Shown one piece after another: positions 53,901 to 64,000 of a DNA stretch of 64,000 nucleotides (positions are counted from its first letter, which is position 1; the number at the start of each line of letters is the position of its first letter). Both the position numbers and the translations under genes were made by a program. A model generated the notes under the pieces. The model had not been told where the DNA came from. It worked only from the letters and a program-made list of their open reading frames with translations, and ran no database searches. This DNA comes from Ophiostoma sp. CBS 140.51. Its lineage: Eukaryota > Ascomycota > Sordariomycetes > Ophiostomatales > Ophiostomataceae. The stretch covers positions 1 to 64,000 of the forward strand of contig JANSLP010000142.1 of the NCBI GenBank assembly GCA_029298735.1, given 5' to 3'.

Positions 53901-56900
53901 ACGTAACAAATAGCGACGGTCAAGCGCGCCGGCGACAGTCGATGATTCGAAATAGGAGAAATAAAAGAAGCACTGTGCGGACAGGAACAAAGATGTCGGC
54001 CAGAGCATTACTGTCAAACATGTTTAATCTGTCGTGCTTGTTTCGTGCTCTCGCTTTTGCCTCGCGAGGTTGGACTTTTTTTCTCGGGAGGTTTCTCGTT
54101 CTCGGCTTCCTTCTGTGATCGGTCTATCGCCCTATCGTATCTTACTATCGCTCCTTCCTCATTATCAGCAAATCCTCATCCTCATCCTCAAAAATACACA
54201 CCGGCTCCCTCGCCGCCTGCCCGTTTTGATACTTTTGAGGTCCCCCAAGTGGGTGTGCTGAACGAATGAGCGGGGCTGGATTGTCAAAGATTTCCACATT
54301 CGATCCACTCTCCACAGTTTTCGATTCGCTGCACTTGTCGGCGGTCAATTCCGTTTTTAACAGTTTAACAGGTCCCAAAAATACAAAAATCGAACCCCCA
54401 GATACTGATAATACGATACCGCACGTCCCGAGCTGCAAGCTCTTTACGGGTTGGAATACGGGCCACTCCTATTTTTTGTAGCAGAGTTTTCAGCACTTTT
54501 CATTGGTGAACGGTGCCGACAGAGGATGTTTTTGTGTTGGGATCGATCTTGACAAGAGCAACAGAAGAAAGCGAGGAAACAGCGAAAACAAAAGGTCAAT
54601 GGCTAAAGAGCTTTGAAGCTGAGTGAGGTGAGAGCGATGGAGCCAACCGATCTCCATAAAAAATAGACAGGCGGCGAAGGGGGCTAGAATCAGGGCCCAG
54701 GTCAAAGGCCATCGGCGTCAAAGGGCCTAGAAAAAACACAGCCATCACGGCAGATTTTCTAGCGGTTGATTCCACTGGAAAATGGTCGCTGTGGGCAAAA
54801 TCGGGTCTCTGCGTTCAACACGCTTTTGGTGTATTTGGTGTAAAATGACGACATTGACTTGCAAGAAAGCAGGCAGGAACGATGGGAGACACGAACAAGA
54901 GTCCCAGAAACGAAGCTCAACATATCCAAGGAGCACAAGCAAAATACCAGACAGCCCAAAAGAAAAAGAAACAATTATGCGATTAATGCATCATCACAAA
55001 AAAAAAAAAAAAAACGGACAGAATGGTCAGAAGGGAGCACGAGATGGGACAGTTTCATGCACGATGGCGTGCGTGATCTGTTTTTCTTTCTGCCCGCACT
55101 CGATTTGCACAATGGCGTTAGATATATACGTCGAAAAGAAATATTCGAAGTCATCTCGATCGACAGGGTTAGGACCCGTCGGGTAAGGGCGTCCTTTGTG
55201 TTGCAATGGTGGTCTGGACGGTCTGGACAAAATGTGGTTGATGTGATTGGAGACGTGATGAGAAAGGACAACAACAACAGATGCAAATCATTTCTGCAAA
55301 TCACCTCGGAAAAGGAAACACTGTCAACCACACGTTTTCCCCTGAACGGTCTCAACTCTGTCAGAGAATGCTGGCGTCTCGAAGAAGCAGGTGTTGCCTT
55401 CCCCTCCAGTTTTCAGGATACAAGATACGTCGATACAAAAAGACAGATAAGGTGAACACTGTGAGTCGAAAGAGGGGGTGGAATTCGTTCTAGAAGCTGA
55501 GGAAGGAAAACGTGACCTGCTGCTTTCGGCTGCCGACTTTGCTCAAAGAGGGGGAAGGAGGAGTACATGGACCGGACCTAAGCTCGCCTAGGGATACAGG
55601 GAGGGGGCCGCCTGAAAATTTGAACATCACGAGCGCCCCATTTTGCACACCCCTCTCTGGACAAAGGGGGCACTGCCGATTAGCTATTCTTGGACGTGGG
55701 CCAGGGGGAGCAGCTTTGACTAAGAAACTGAGGAAGTGGTGAGGAACGAAGGACAGAATACTGTGCACTGTGCGACTGGGTCTTTTTTCCCTCTCTCGGA
55801 TGCGCCGTATTGGCCCAGTAATGCAGTGATGCGCCCCAGTTCTCCTCCGTATCACAGTAGTAAGAAGTGGCCACCGCCTGGGCCTTCCTCTGTTGGCTCA
55901 GTGGCTAGATTGATGCTCTCAACAAGAGAAGCTAGTTTTTGGCTTTCTTCGAGCCTCTTCTTTTTTTGTTCCTTTTTCCCACGATCTCCATATTTTCGTC
56001 ATCTGCCGTTGTTGACCGTTTGGTGGGATTTTCACGTTATTTTCTGCTCGAATTTTTCACTGATGGGCCTTGTTCGACTTTTGCTGCTCCCACTTTCTGA
56101 TGATAGCAAAATCGTCAGATAGACAGTTTCGCTGCTATCAAGCTGTAGATATGAGGCAAAATTGCCGTGCACGATAATACAGACAAAGAGAGAAAGGGGA
56201 TAAATCACCAAATCCCTCAGTAGAAAAACAACAAAGCTGCCTAAGCTGCCAAATAGGAGAAGGGCGGGGGTCTATTTTACACGATCACCAAATGCCTCAT
56301 GGAATATCAAAATGACATTGAGGCAGCCTGCAAGAAGCACATGCCAGCAAGGGGGAAAAGAAGAAACGAATGAGAGAAGATCAAGACGGTAGAGAAAGAA
56401 ACGGCGGGTGGTATCCAGATGTACAATACGGAGTGCATGTTGCTGGAGAGCGTGTATGGAATATTCTCGCCGTGTACGTTATGAAGGAAGGCAGCTTCGA
56501 ACCTGAGAAATGGCAAGCTCTGAAGAGCTCTGCCTCGTGATGGAAGCTTTGAACGGATGCTTTTTGGCCATTGGCGTATGAAACGTCGTGGCCGTGGAAT
56601 CCAAAAATAATAGCAAAAGAGTAGCTTAGGGGAAGAGAAGCGCAGTAACAGTTTCGTCTCCCCATTCTTCGTCTCTGACTAAACGAGCTGCAGGACAGAG
56701 CTTTCTCTCCTGCAGGAGCAAGTGTAGCTGTGGCCGAGCGGCGAGCTGTGGTGGTCGTAGCTCGTGTTCAGCCTCATCTCGTGCTTCGTCTTCGTTTTCT
56801 CGCTTTCTCGCCTCTTCGCCATTTTGCCATTTTGCCATTTTACAATTTGTGACGTCTGCCTCGCCCGCGTTCACGATGACTTAAGATATCAACAATTGTA

Positions 56901-57961
56901 AACTTCGACTTACCCGCCTGTCAAAGTTGTGCAACCTGACGTTTTGTGTGTCTCCATAACGTCTGGTTGTCAAAGATCGTTCTGCCCAAAAAAGGCGCCA
57001 AACCTGCCCACATGACATCATCTGCCCCTAGAACACTCCAGAAGGGTTCAAGGAAAACAAAAACTGCCAAAACTGCCAAAACCTACACACCCCTCCTTGT
57101 GTCCGTTTTCTGCAACGGCCGTTCGGTAAGATCATGGGCCTCGATGACAGCAAAAACAATGATCCCTTGGCAATAGGGCAGAAGAGTGACTGCACTTTTG
57201 GCCACACGTGGAGACAACGTGGGGCATATTGCGTAGGCATCGAGAGGCTTTCAAGCTCTGAGAGTTCCTCTGGAAAGGGTAAAAGCTACGTAGGCAACGA
57301 TCTACAGGAACACAAGAAGCCAAGAATATCAGGCAATTCACATGAAAACACATGACAGCACGTGAAGCGGACGACTCGAGACAGAGTAAATAGTAAGTAT
57401 TCCCCGTTAGACGCCAATACCAAGCCCAAATAAAATAAATAAAGATGTGATGTGATGCACAGAATGGGGGAAAGAAAAGAAAAGCAGTAACAAGAAACAG
57501 ATATGGGCAAAGCCAGAACAATAAAAAAGAACAAACGCAAAAATCAAAACATGACGTTGGCCAGCAGCAGAGGGATGTGCGTGGTTCCTCTCTGCATGCT
57601 GCCTTTCATTTCCTTTTCTCAACGCAGTGCACGCGGTCTCAAAAAGGCAATAATGACCGCCCAAATACAAGCAAGCAACCTCCAACGTAGTCGTCGTCAC
57701 CAAAAGCCACCCCACCTCCACTTGTTCGCGCGGTCTGGCCCTTCAACAAGCCCACTCGTTGCAACCCCTTCTTTTGTATCTCCTCTCTCCTCGTCGTATC
57801 GTTCAGTTTCGGACGCCGGCAATTGCATATGTCATCCATATCCGATGGTAATTCGTAGGTTCAGCGAAACCGGAAGTTAACTGGTCGTTAGGCTGTTCCC
57901 ATATAGTTGTCGCTTTGCTAGTCACCGTGGACAATCGCCGTTGCCGTCTTCATCTCGTCGC
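50964..57961. other. 7 kb gene-free interval between AIM21 and TVP18
   Basis: I see no supported gene on either strand. Open frames are short, overlap in several frames and have unnatural composition. The 5' leader and promoter of AIM21 occupy the left end. The interval contains a 17-base A homopolymer at 54998-55014. The 3' UTR of TVP18 probably occupies the right end. A small multi-exon gene could be hidden, as the TVP18 exons themselves would be if not recognised. Confidence 0.45.
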
Positions 57962-58939
57962 TTATACGATCATCTGGGCCACACCGGCACCGCCCAGCGT
58001 CTTGCTGCCGACAAAGTCCTGGCCGCGGATAGCAGCCAAGAGGTAGCAGATGGCCGTCAGCGTCAAAAAGACGGCGGCGGCAATGAGACTGGAGCGGCCA
58101 GCAATTATGCTCAGCCACTGGACCAGGCCCATGACACCGTAGGCGGCGGCGCGCATGTAGTTGGTCGAGACGCGGCGGATAGTGGCATCGAAACCGGAGG
58201 AGGTCGGGCAGATGCGCAGAAGCAGAGGCACCTCGACAAACAGGATGATAAACGAACAGGCGCTGGTTTGTTAGCTATGCCGTTTCAACTTGAAAAGGCC
58301 CTCCGGGGTGCGACATACAGGCAGACTGCACTAAAGACGATGATGCCGACGTGGAAAGTGAAGATGTTGGCAATGCCGAGGGCAAAGCACAGGATCATGG
58401 ACAGGATACCGAGCCTAGGAAGAGGGAAGGTGTGTGTTAGTATGCCACGGTCAAATTCGTGTTTCTAGTTCGTTGCCGCCATAGCCGCATTGATGGCTGT
58501 CTATTTTCGGGCCGTCCGATGCCGGTGCCGCCGCCCCAAGGGCTCTTGTGGAGCTAGGTCGTCGTTGTCGTTTGCGCGATGAACAGCACTGAATGGGATA
58601 AATAGCCATTGTACGCGGCCAGCGCGCTTGTCTCAGGAGCAGCCCGTCGGTCGGTCTCACAGTGTTCGGCGGAGACATCGGTGGCTTGTCGATAAGGACG
58701 GAACGGCAGATGGATGATGGAGATCACGAAATAAGCGAGGAGACATACCATTGTCCGTAGATGCCTATTGTGATACCGCGTGGTTAGCTGGCTGCCCTTC
58801 TCGAAGGATCGCGGCCATGGACAGCGCTATCGCGACAATCCAAGCTCGTCTCTCTCCCTATTGCTTCTGCCATACACACACACGCGCTCTCTCACTACTT
58901 ACTGAAGTTTCTCGTCGCGAACTCTTCCCGGAGCGTCAT
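57962..58939 (-). CDS. tvp18: Golgi membrane protein TVP18, four exons
   Basis: Exons on the minus strand are 58939-58903 (37 nt), 58764-58749 (16 nt), 58414-58319 (96 nt) and 58262-57962 (301 nt), giving 149 residues, the usual family length. The introns have good ends: GTAAGT...ATAG, GTATGT...CTAG and GTATGT...CCAG with AGCTAAC. The assembled protein starts MTLREEFATRNFSIYGQW. It has four hydrophobic segments (LGILSMILCFALGIANIF, VGIIVFSAVCLACSFIILF, YGVMGLVQWLSII, LIAAAVFLTLTAICYLLA), the family signature EVPLLLRICPTSSGFD and the C-terminal GSKTLGGAGVAQMIV. TVP18 is a conserved tetraspan protein of Tlg2-positive Golgi vesicles, with a minor role in membrane trafficking. The 16-nt second exon codes only IYGQ plus split codons. 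Confidence 0.95.
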
Positions 58940-60796
58940 CTTGGGCGGTTGTGTTGTGTGGAGGATTGCGCGTGCGCAGATGTGTTTTGGTAAGGAGGAT
59001 GGAAAAGAAGTCGAAGCTTTCTGCGTCGACCGAAATCGCAAAGTTGTCCTTTCTTCAAGGGAGACGTTGGTTTCTTTGTCGTGATTCAAGGGGTGCGAAA
59101 CTGAATCGGGGGAGCACTGAGATAGATCCCTTTGTTGGTCCGCGTGTTGGCAGGGGTACCCGTGGGCTGTTGTAGCTTGAAAGAGGAGAAGCGATTTCTA
59201 TTCAGAGTTTTGTCCGGTGCCGATTTGCAAAGAGGATGGTCTGTTGTTCCGTGATGTCTGGTTTCTTTCGATTGTGCGTGGTTTTGGAAGTTTGGTTTGC
59301 TTTTGGCTTTTGGTTTTGTTTGGCGTTTCGGTGGCATCTACGGAGTACGTAGCAACAACGTTCAATATTATTAGATTGGGGGCAAGAACGGAAAAGATGG
59401 GGCTGATGACCAGGGTCCGCTTTTTGCTTTGGGTAAGAGGCACCACCAGCCTCCTTCTGTTGCGTGGTCGTAGCAGCTGTTTTGGCTGGCTGGCTGGCCG
59501 TTGCCCGTTGGGTTCTGGCAAATGCGCTAGCTTGGCTTGAAGTTTGCGCCCCTCTCTGAACCTTTTCAACGGACGCGCTCACAGCGTCAAAGTGCCCTAA
59601 AGCGTCTCGTCGGATATTCTGGAATGGCGTCCCAGAACACTGGCTGGGGGGGCAACAGCAGCGAAACGACGCCCGGGTCCCTATCCGGCCGCCTAAAAAG
59701 AGCTTACGTGGGTCCCCTCCGTCGTTCCTTCCCTTCTTTTCGCTTTCCTTCGCGTCTCGGCTTTCCCTCTTCCAGGCAGCTCTCAATCGAATGATGTTTG
59801 GCAGGAGCGTTTTTCGCCTCTCTGGACCCTTTTTCTGCAGCACATGTTGCACGGAGAGTATTCCACCCACAAAAGTCCGCATTCCAGGACGTATTCCAGG
59901 TGCTCTTTCTGTGCCCATACGTCACTGTCCGGAAGACGGGCACACCGTATTACAGTGCCCGATCAATCGTATTCGTATCCCACGTCCATCTCATCCATTC
60001 TGTTGACCTTGTCACGGGCGACGATTATGGCTTGGACCGATGTTTGGGAACACTGAACAGCCTGTTCTTTTTGACGTGCCTGCTGATCCCCTATCGACTC
60101 AGTGGGACGCCAACACGCGCGCTGTTTCGAATGTTTCAAAGCCGTCGGGCTGTACCTGACTTGATTCCAGGGCCCTGGGCGGCAGTTTTCAGGGGCCGCC
60201 GTTGGATCATCATTTACAGTCACGTGATATTGACGACCACCGAAGAGCGAGCACCATCACCACCTACACATGCATTATCAGAGCGAAGTGCTCTCTACAT
60301 GGCTAAAGTTACATAGTGGTTCAAGATCTCAGTCGAGGAAAGAAAGTAGATGCATAAACCCAACAAAAATGGATGACCTTGGTGATAATTTTCCGAAAAG
60401 TAACTTTCATCTTAAATGACGTTGGATGGTTTTTTTCTTTAAATAAATAAAGAAGAAAAAGTAAAAGAAATTCAAGCACAGACGATCAGCTTCTAACAAT
60501 TTGAATAAAAATAGCAATTGTATTCAGCAATCTATTAGCCATGCGCCAAGAGTGATACAACAAAAGTAAAGAATATATGCTGTTGTTGTGTATGCTCCTC
60601 TCAAGATAATGGGAGAGACAGAAAAATGGGATCAAGGCCAAAAATGCAAGAACCTAAAAGAAACGAACCAGAAACAAAAAAAAAAATACAAATTAAACAA
60701 ACGCTCAATGCATCTCATTTTCTCATTAATTTTTAACCCCTCTTGCGAGCCCCCCTTTCTGTTAGAGTAGTCTTTTCTTTAAGAAGTGAGCAGGTC
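58940..60796. other. Intergenic region between TVP18 and MCM10
   Basis: No supported gene. The minus-strand open frame at 59202-59918 (238 codons) and the plus-strand one at 59798-60316 have no recognisable domains and overlap. The region 60360-60780 is A/T-rich and probably includes the MCM10 3' UTR. Confidence 0.5.
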
Positions 60797-63490
60797 TCAG
60801 ATAATAACAAGCTCGTCCTCATCGTCGTCAAATTCAACATTGCTTGGGCCCGTCGTCCCCAAACTCTCTCGCCCGGCCTCGCGGATGCCCTTGCCTGCTA
60901 CAAGGAAGCGCGTCTTCTTACGGACTGGCGACCACTCAGGAGCGGGGGGGAAGGGTGTGGGCGTCGAACTTGTAAGCGTTGACCCGGCCGTACCTGTTCC
61001 TGCTGCCGCCCGCTTGAACCCATTCTGGATCGTCTGATTGTTGGCCAGCCGTTCGCCTTCCTTCATGCGACCGAGCTTGGCCTGCAAGTTGGAGCCCCAG
61101 CCGAAGCCCGTACGGCTCTGCGACGTACTCCCGGCGTCTGTGCTGCTGGTGCCAGCAACGCCAGCAACGCTGCTGGAGAGGGCTGATTGCGGCCGCTTGC
61201 GTTTAGCAGGGCCGAGATGGACCGTGTTCGACGACGTCGATTCTGTTATCCCCAACTTCGGTGTGTTGTCGCGGATGTGTAGGCCACTGTCCCGGATACC
61301 GGTGGTGCTTGAGCTCGTGCCCAAACTGGTACCGCTTCGTCTCCCAGCAATGGACGCCAAGAGGCTTGCTCGAGACGCAGCAGCCTGCTCGGCGGCTGAG
61401 CCGACTGTTGTCATGGATGAGGACGATGAAAGCTGTGATGACCGCGTTGTAGAGAATGAGGATGCCGTGGACGATGACGATACTTTTTTCCCGGCCTGAG
61501 GGTCGCGAGCTGCCAGCTTCATGTAGTCCTTGCCCGCGCCCGTTCCGATCTCGCTCAACTTGCGGGCAATGTCCGACTCGCGCTCTTTGGCAGCCAGTCG
61601 CCGTTTGAGGCCCTCCTTGCGCTCGACCTGGTCAGAATACCCGCCGTTCAGAGCCTCATTGTCAATGAGCGAGCTGGAGCTGGTACCGGCGGCAAACCAC
61701 AGGGTCTGCGCAAAGCTGTCGTAGCCCGAGTTGTTCGTACCGCCTCTCCCACCGCCCCGGCCACCGCCACGGCCTCCACGACCACCCCGTGCGCTCTTGT
61801 CGCTGGTGCCGAATCCAGCGGCGCCGTTGAGGTCGTTGCGCGTAGCGCGCATCTTCTCGGCGGCGGCGTTGGTATGGAATTCACAAAACTCGGTGCGTTT
61901 GGCGTTGACCCAGGTGCTGCACTGGTGCCCATCACGCTTGACGGACTTGCAGTAGCCCAGGTCGCGGGCATTGCCAATCTCGAGAATGGTATCATCGTCC
62001 GAGTTGATGACGAGACTCCACTTGCCCGTGTCGTGGCGACCAGGCGGCGGTGGCATGATGCCGGGGTTGAGGATAGCGACGACGGTGCCGGTCGAGAGTT
62101 TCCAGAAACGTTCGAATCCCGACTTGAAGAGGAACAGCTCGATCTGATAGGTGAGATCGACGAGCGTGAGCACCATGTACTTGCCGCGATCCTGGTTGGC
62201 ACTCGCACCAGCACCGCTGCCCGTGGGCTTATGAGACCGCGGGTCCGACTTCTCGGCGATAATGCCCCAGACGACAACATCTGTCTCAACCTGAGGCAGT
62301 TCGAAATGAGGTGCTTTGATAAGGCGGAGGAGGTCCTGGATGGTGTACGCAGTCTTGTCCTTCACGGACCGGGCCACAACTGAATGCGGCAGGATACGGC
62401 GGGTGAGGTGGTAGCCACTGTACGGCTCAAAGGAGGCCTCGTCGGGCTCTGCTGCCGCGTCGTCTTTCGGGGCTTCGGCTGTGCTCTCGCCTATGTACTT
62501 GGACCGTATATTGGGTGTTGTGTTGCTGCGTCGTAAAGTGCCGCTGTTGTCGTCATACTGCTTTCGTCCGGACGCCGCACCCAGGATGTCGTCCCGGCTG
62601 AACTTTAGCGGCCCCTTGTCGACAACAGGGATGTCGACAGCCTTGGCCTTGTACTGTTCAATCTCGTCTTTGCTGACAGAGAACCCGGACGACCGTATCT
62701 TTTGAATGCGCTCTGTCTTATCTTGGTGAGCTGTCTCTTGTGTCCGTGCTGCCGCCAGTCGCTCATTGAAGCTGAGTGGCCGAGGTGCTGCTTCTCTCTG
62801 TGACATTGACGAGATGCTCCCTGCTGCCCCCCCTCCTCTCAGGACACTTGAGCTGCTGGAACTACCAGTCAGTCCTCGCCGGAAGGACGACGGTGGCCGC
62901 CGTAATGAGACATCCTGGCCGCGCAGTCCCTTGTCAATGCCCAGCAATACCCTCTTGGGCGACTTTTGGACCGATGCCTCCGCTGTCGACTGTGGCCGAT
63001 GCACGGGTGATGCTGGCACCTCGACTGTACTCCGTTGTGGTGACCTGGGGTTGTGTAGTGTTGCCGAACCGCTTCCTGCTGCTATTCGCGCCGAACCTGG
63101 CGTTGATCGCGCAGACGATTCGCCGGTCGCCGCTTTTTGCGCCTTGGCCGCCTGTAGCTTCTTCAGCCGCAGCTTGGCCTGTATCTCTTGTAATTGGAGT
63201 TGTAGAGTCTCTTCGTCTTCTTCGTCCTCACACGCGCCGTCGTCCAAGTCCATACTCATGTCGTCGAGGCCGTGGCTGCCAGCGCGGGCACCACGCCGAG
63301 AGGGCGAGGGCGACGTTCGGGATGCTTCGAGACGTCGTAACCGGGCGCGGCCGCCGGGTGTGCTGAGGAGGACTTCGCCAGGTGATCGCGGTGGCCATTG
63401 TGGCTCGGATCCTAAGGGGGACATGGCGTTAGACAACCATCGATGGAATTTTAAAAGCCTGAGTAGAAACATAAAAAACTCACTCGACAT
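60797..63490 (-). CDS. mcm10: DNA replication initiation factor MCM10
   Basis: The likely model is exon 1 63490-63484 (ATG TCG A) and exon 2 63411-60797, giving 873 residues. The 72-bp intron has GTGAGT, a TCTAAC branch site and CCTTAG. Because 72 is a multiple of three with no stop, the unspliced frame also reads through and would insert 24 residues including an odd hydrophobic MFLLRLLKF stretch. Residues about 40-340 are disordered and Ser/Arg-rich, with an acidic/Leu helix (EEDEETLQLQLQEIQAKLRL). The Mcm10 OB-fold follows (VVVWGIIAEKSDPRS, YQIELFLFKSGFERFWKL), then the CCCH zinc finger GYCKSVKRDGHQCSTW with CEFH. An RGG-rich patch and disordered C-terminus end with acidic FDDDEDELVII. MCM10 activates the CMG helicase and binds Pol alpha in the nucleus. 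Confidence 0.95.
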   Translation of the reverse strand: MSSEFFMFLLRLLKFHRWLSNAMSPLGSEPQWPPRSPGEVLLSTPGGRARLRRLEASRTSPSPSRRGARAGSHGLDDMSMDLDDGACEDEEDEETLQLQLQEIQAKLRLKKLQAAKAQKAATGESSARSTPGSARIAAGSGSATLHNPRSPQRSTVEVPASPVHRPQSTAEASVQKSPKRVLLGIDKGLRGQDVSLRRPPSSFRRGLTGSSSSSSVLRGGGAAGSISSMSQREAAPRPLSFNERLAAARTQETAHQDKTERIQKIRSSGFSVSKDEIEQYKAKAVDIPVVDKGPLKFSRDDILGAASGRKQYDDNSGTLRRSNTTPNIRSKYIGESTAEAPKDDAAAEPDEASFEPYSGYHLTRRILPHSVVARSVKDKTAYTIQDLLRLIKAPHFELPQVETDVVVWGIIAEKSDPRSHKPTGSGAGASANQDRGKYMVLTLVDLTYQIELFLFKSGFERFWKLSTGTVVAILNPGIMPPPPGRHDTGKWSLVINSDDDTILEIGNARDLGYCKSVKRDGHQCSTWVNAKRTEFCEFHTNAAAEKMRATRNDLNGAAGFGTSDKSARGGRGGRGGGRGGGRGGTNNSGYDSFAQTLWFAAGTSSSSLIDNEALNGGYSDQVERKEGLKRRLAAKERESDIARKLSEIGTGAGKDYMKLAARDPQAGKKVSSSSTASSFSTTRSSQLSSSSSMTTVGSAAEQAAASRASLLASIAGRRSGTSLGTSSSTTGIRDSGLHIRDNTPKLGITESTSSNTVHLGPAKRKRPQSALSSSVAGVAGTSSTDAGSTSQSRTGFGWGSNLQAKLGRMKEGERLANNQTIQNGFKRAAAGTGTAGSTLTSSTPTPFPPAPEWSPVRKKTRFLVAGKGIREAGRESLGTTGPSNVEFDDDEDELVII

Positions 63491-64000
63491 GGTTATGACC
63501 GAAATCTATGCAACCCCCAGTGGCGAGAATGCGACAAAACAGAAGAATCAAAGGCCAAAAAAAGTATGTCCAGTCGCCACCATTGGAAGAAGATCGACCA
63601 GAGCAAAGTTGAAACGAAAGATGTCGGGCCGTTGAGGCGGGATCGATATTGGGAGACGGGAAGAAGGGCTGTTGTTGTTTACCCTTTGCCTCTGCCCGGG
63701 ACGCCAGATGGCATGGGACAGTCAGCAAGGGTGTCAAGGGTGAAAAGAAAGGCGTTTTCGGTGCGTCTGCATGAGGCCGAAGAGGCAAGGGGCTGTTACT
63801 GGCTGTTGAGGCTAGACTGACGGATGTCGTGTGGCACGAGAATGCTTCGTAATCGAGCTGATACTGGGTGTGGTACTGGAGAGGAAAAGGACGAAAGAAT
63901 GGAAGAGTAGCACTTTGTAGACAAATAGTGGATGCCGGATGAAATGTGACGAAGAGGTGAGAATGACAAGCTATGACGTTGGTGATAAAAAACGAAAAAC
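63491..64000. other. Upstream region of MCM10
   Basis: The sequence to the window edge holds the presumed MCM10 promoter. The minus-strand frame at 63480-63788 reads like leader sequence. No other gene was seen. Confidence 0.45.

Noticed and set aside
54998..55014. 17-base A run as a retroposon tail
   Set aside because: No flanking target-site duplication or upstream element body was found. It appears to be a plain homopolymer.
55885..55960. tRNA-like A-box TGGCTCAGTGG near 55899
   Set aside because: The D-stem does not close and no proper B-box or T-arm follows. A cloverleaf cannot be drawn.
59202..59918. 238-codon minus-strand open frame between TVP18 and MCM10
   Set aside because: No domain, basic low-information sequence and overlapping open frames in the other strand.
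1..64000. CRISPR arrays, bacterial operons, ribosome binding sites or origins
   Set aside because: The window is fungal nuclear DNA with spliceosomal introns. No regularly spaced repeats of CRISPR type are present.

Overview
This window is nuclear DNA of a filamentous ascomycete. The evidence is short GT-AG introns with CTAAC/CTGAC-type branch points, a Zn2Cys6 regulator, a GH11 xylanase, fungal-type TVP18, AIM21 and MCM10, an NLR remnant and pyrimidine-rich promoters. Long gene-poor intervals and a GC-rich coding style fit a Sordariomycete. An Ophiostomatales/Sporothrix-like origin is only a guess.

Layout. (1) 0-12 kb: a large polytopic membrane protein with an extreme acidic block (835-3705), a 5.9 kb gene-free interval, then adenine phosphoribosyltransferase with one intron (9633-10468). 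(2) 12.3-28.1 kb: a compact metabolic cluster. It holds a Zn2Cys6 regulator, a VOC/extradiol-dioxygenase-like protein, a SnoaL/NTF2-like protein, an FAD aromatic-ring monooxygenase, an FAH-family hydrolase, a cytochrome P450, a BBE-type FAD oxidase and an SRPBCC protein. No polyketide synthase, NRPS or terpene cyclase is visible, so it looks like a stand-alone aromatic catabolic or tailoring cluster (inference). A decayed RelA/SpoT-NLR gene sits between the FAH and P450 genes. (3) 28.2-32.9 kb: a secreted GH11 xylanase and a broken ankyrin-repeat gene. (4) 33.2-38.7 kb: one intronless gene for a secreted 1831-residue Ser/Ala low-complexity protein. (5) 38.7-64 kb: housekeeping genes separated by long non-coding stretches: a coiled-coil protein with one intron, a SINE-like insertion with 14-bp target-site duplications, AIM21 (actin regulation), TVP18 (Golgi membrane protein, four exons including a 16-nt microexon) and MCM10 (DNA replication, intron after seven coding bases).

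How the cluster may work. The flavin monooxygenase could hydroxylate a phenol, the VOC protein carries the H/H/E metal triad used in extradiol ring opening, and the FAH protein carries the E-x-E...D metal set used to hydrate or hydrolyse ring-opened diketo acids. This parallels bacterial meta-cleavage routes of the Mhp type. P450, BBE oxidase, SnoaL and SRPBCC proteins would handle oxidation and small cyclisation or dehydration steps. The substrate is unknown. TTCGG(G/C)TTCGG-type CGG-N3-CGG direct repeats recur in four of the cluster's intergenic regions and could be sites for the Zn2Cys6 regulator.

Limits: all gene models come from reading the sequence. No homology search, RNA data or structure prediction was run. 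Large intervals marked as empty may hold untranslated regions, non-coding RNAs or small multi-exon genes that I could not see.
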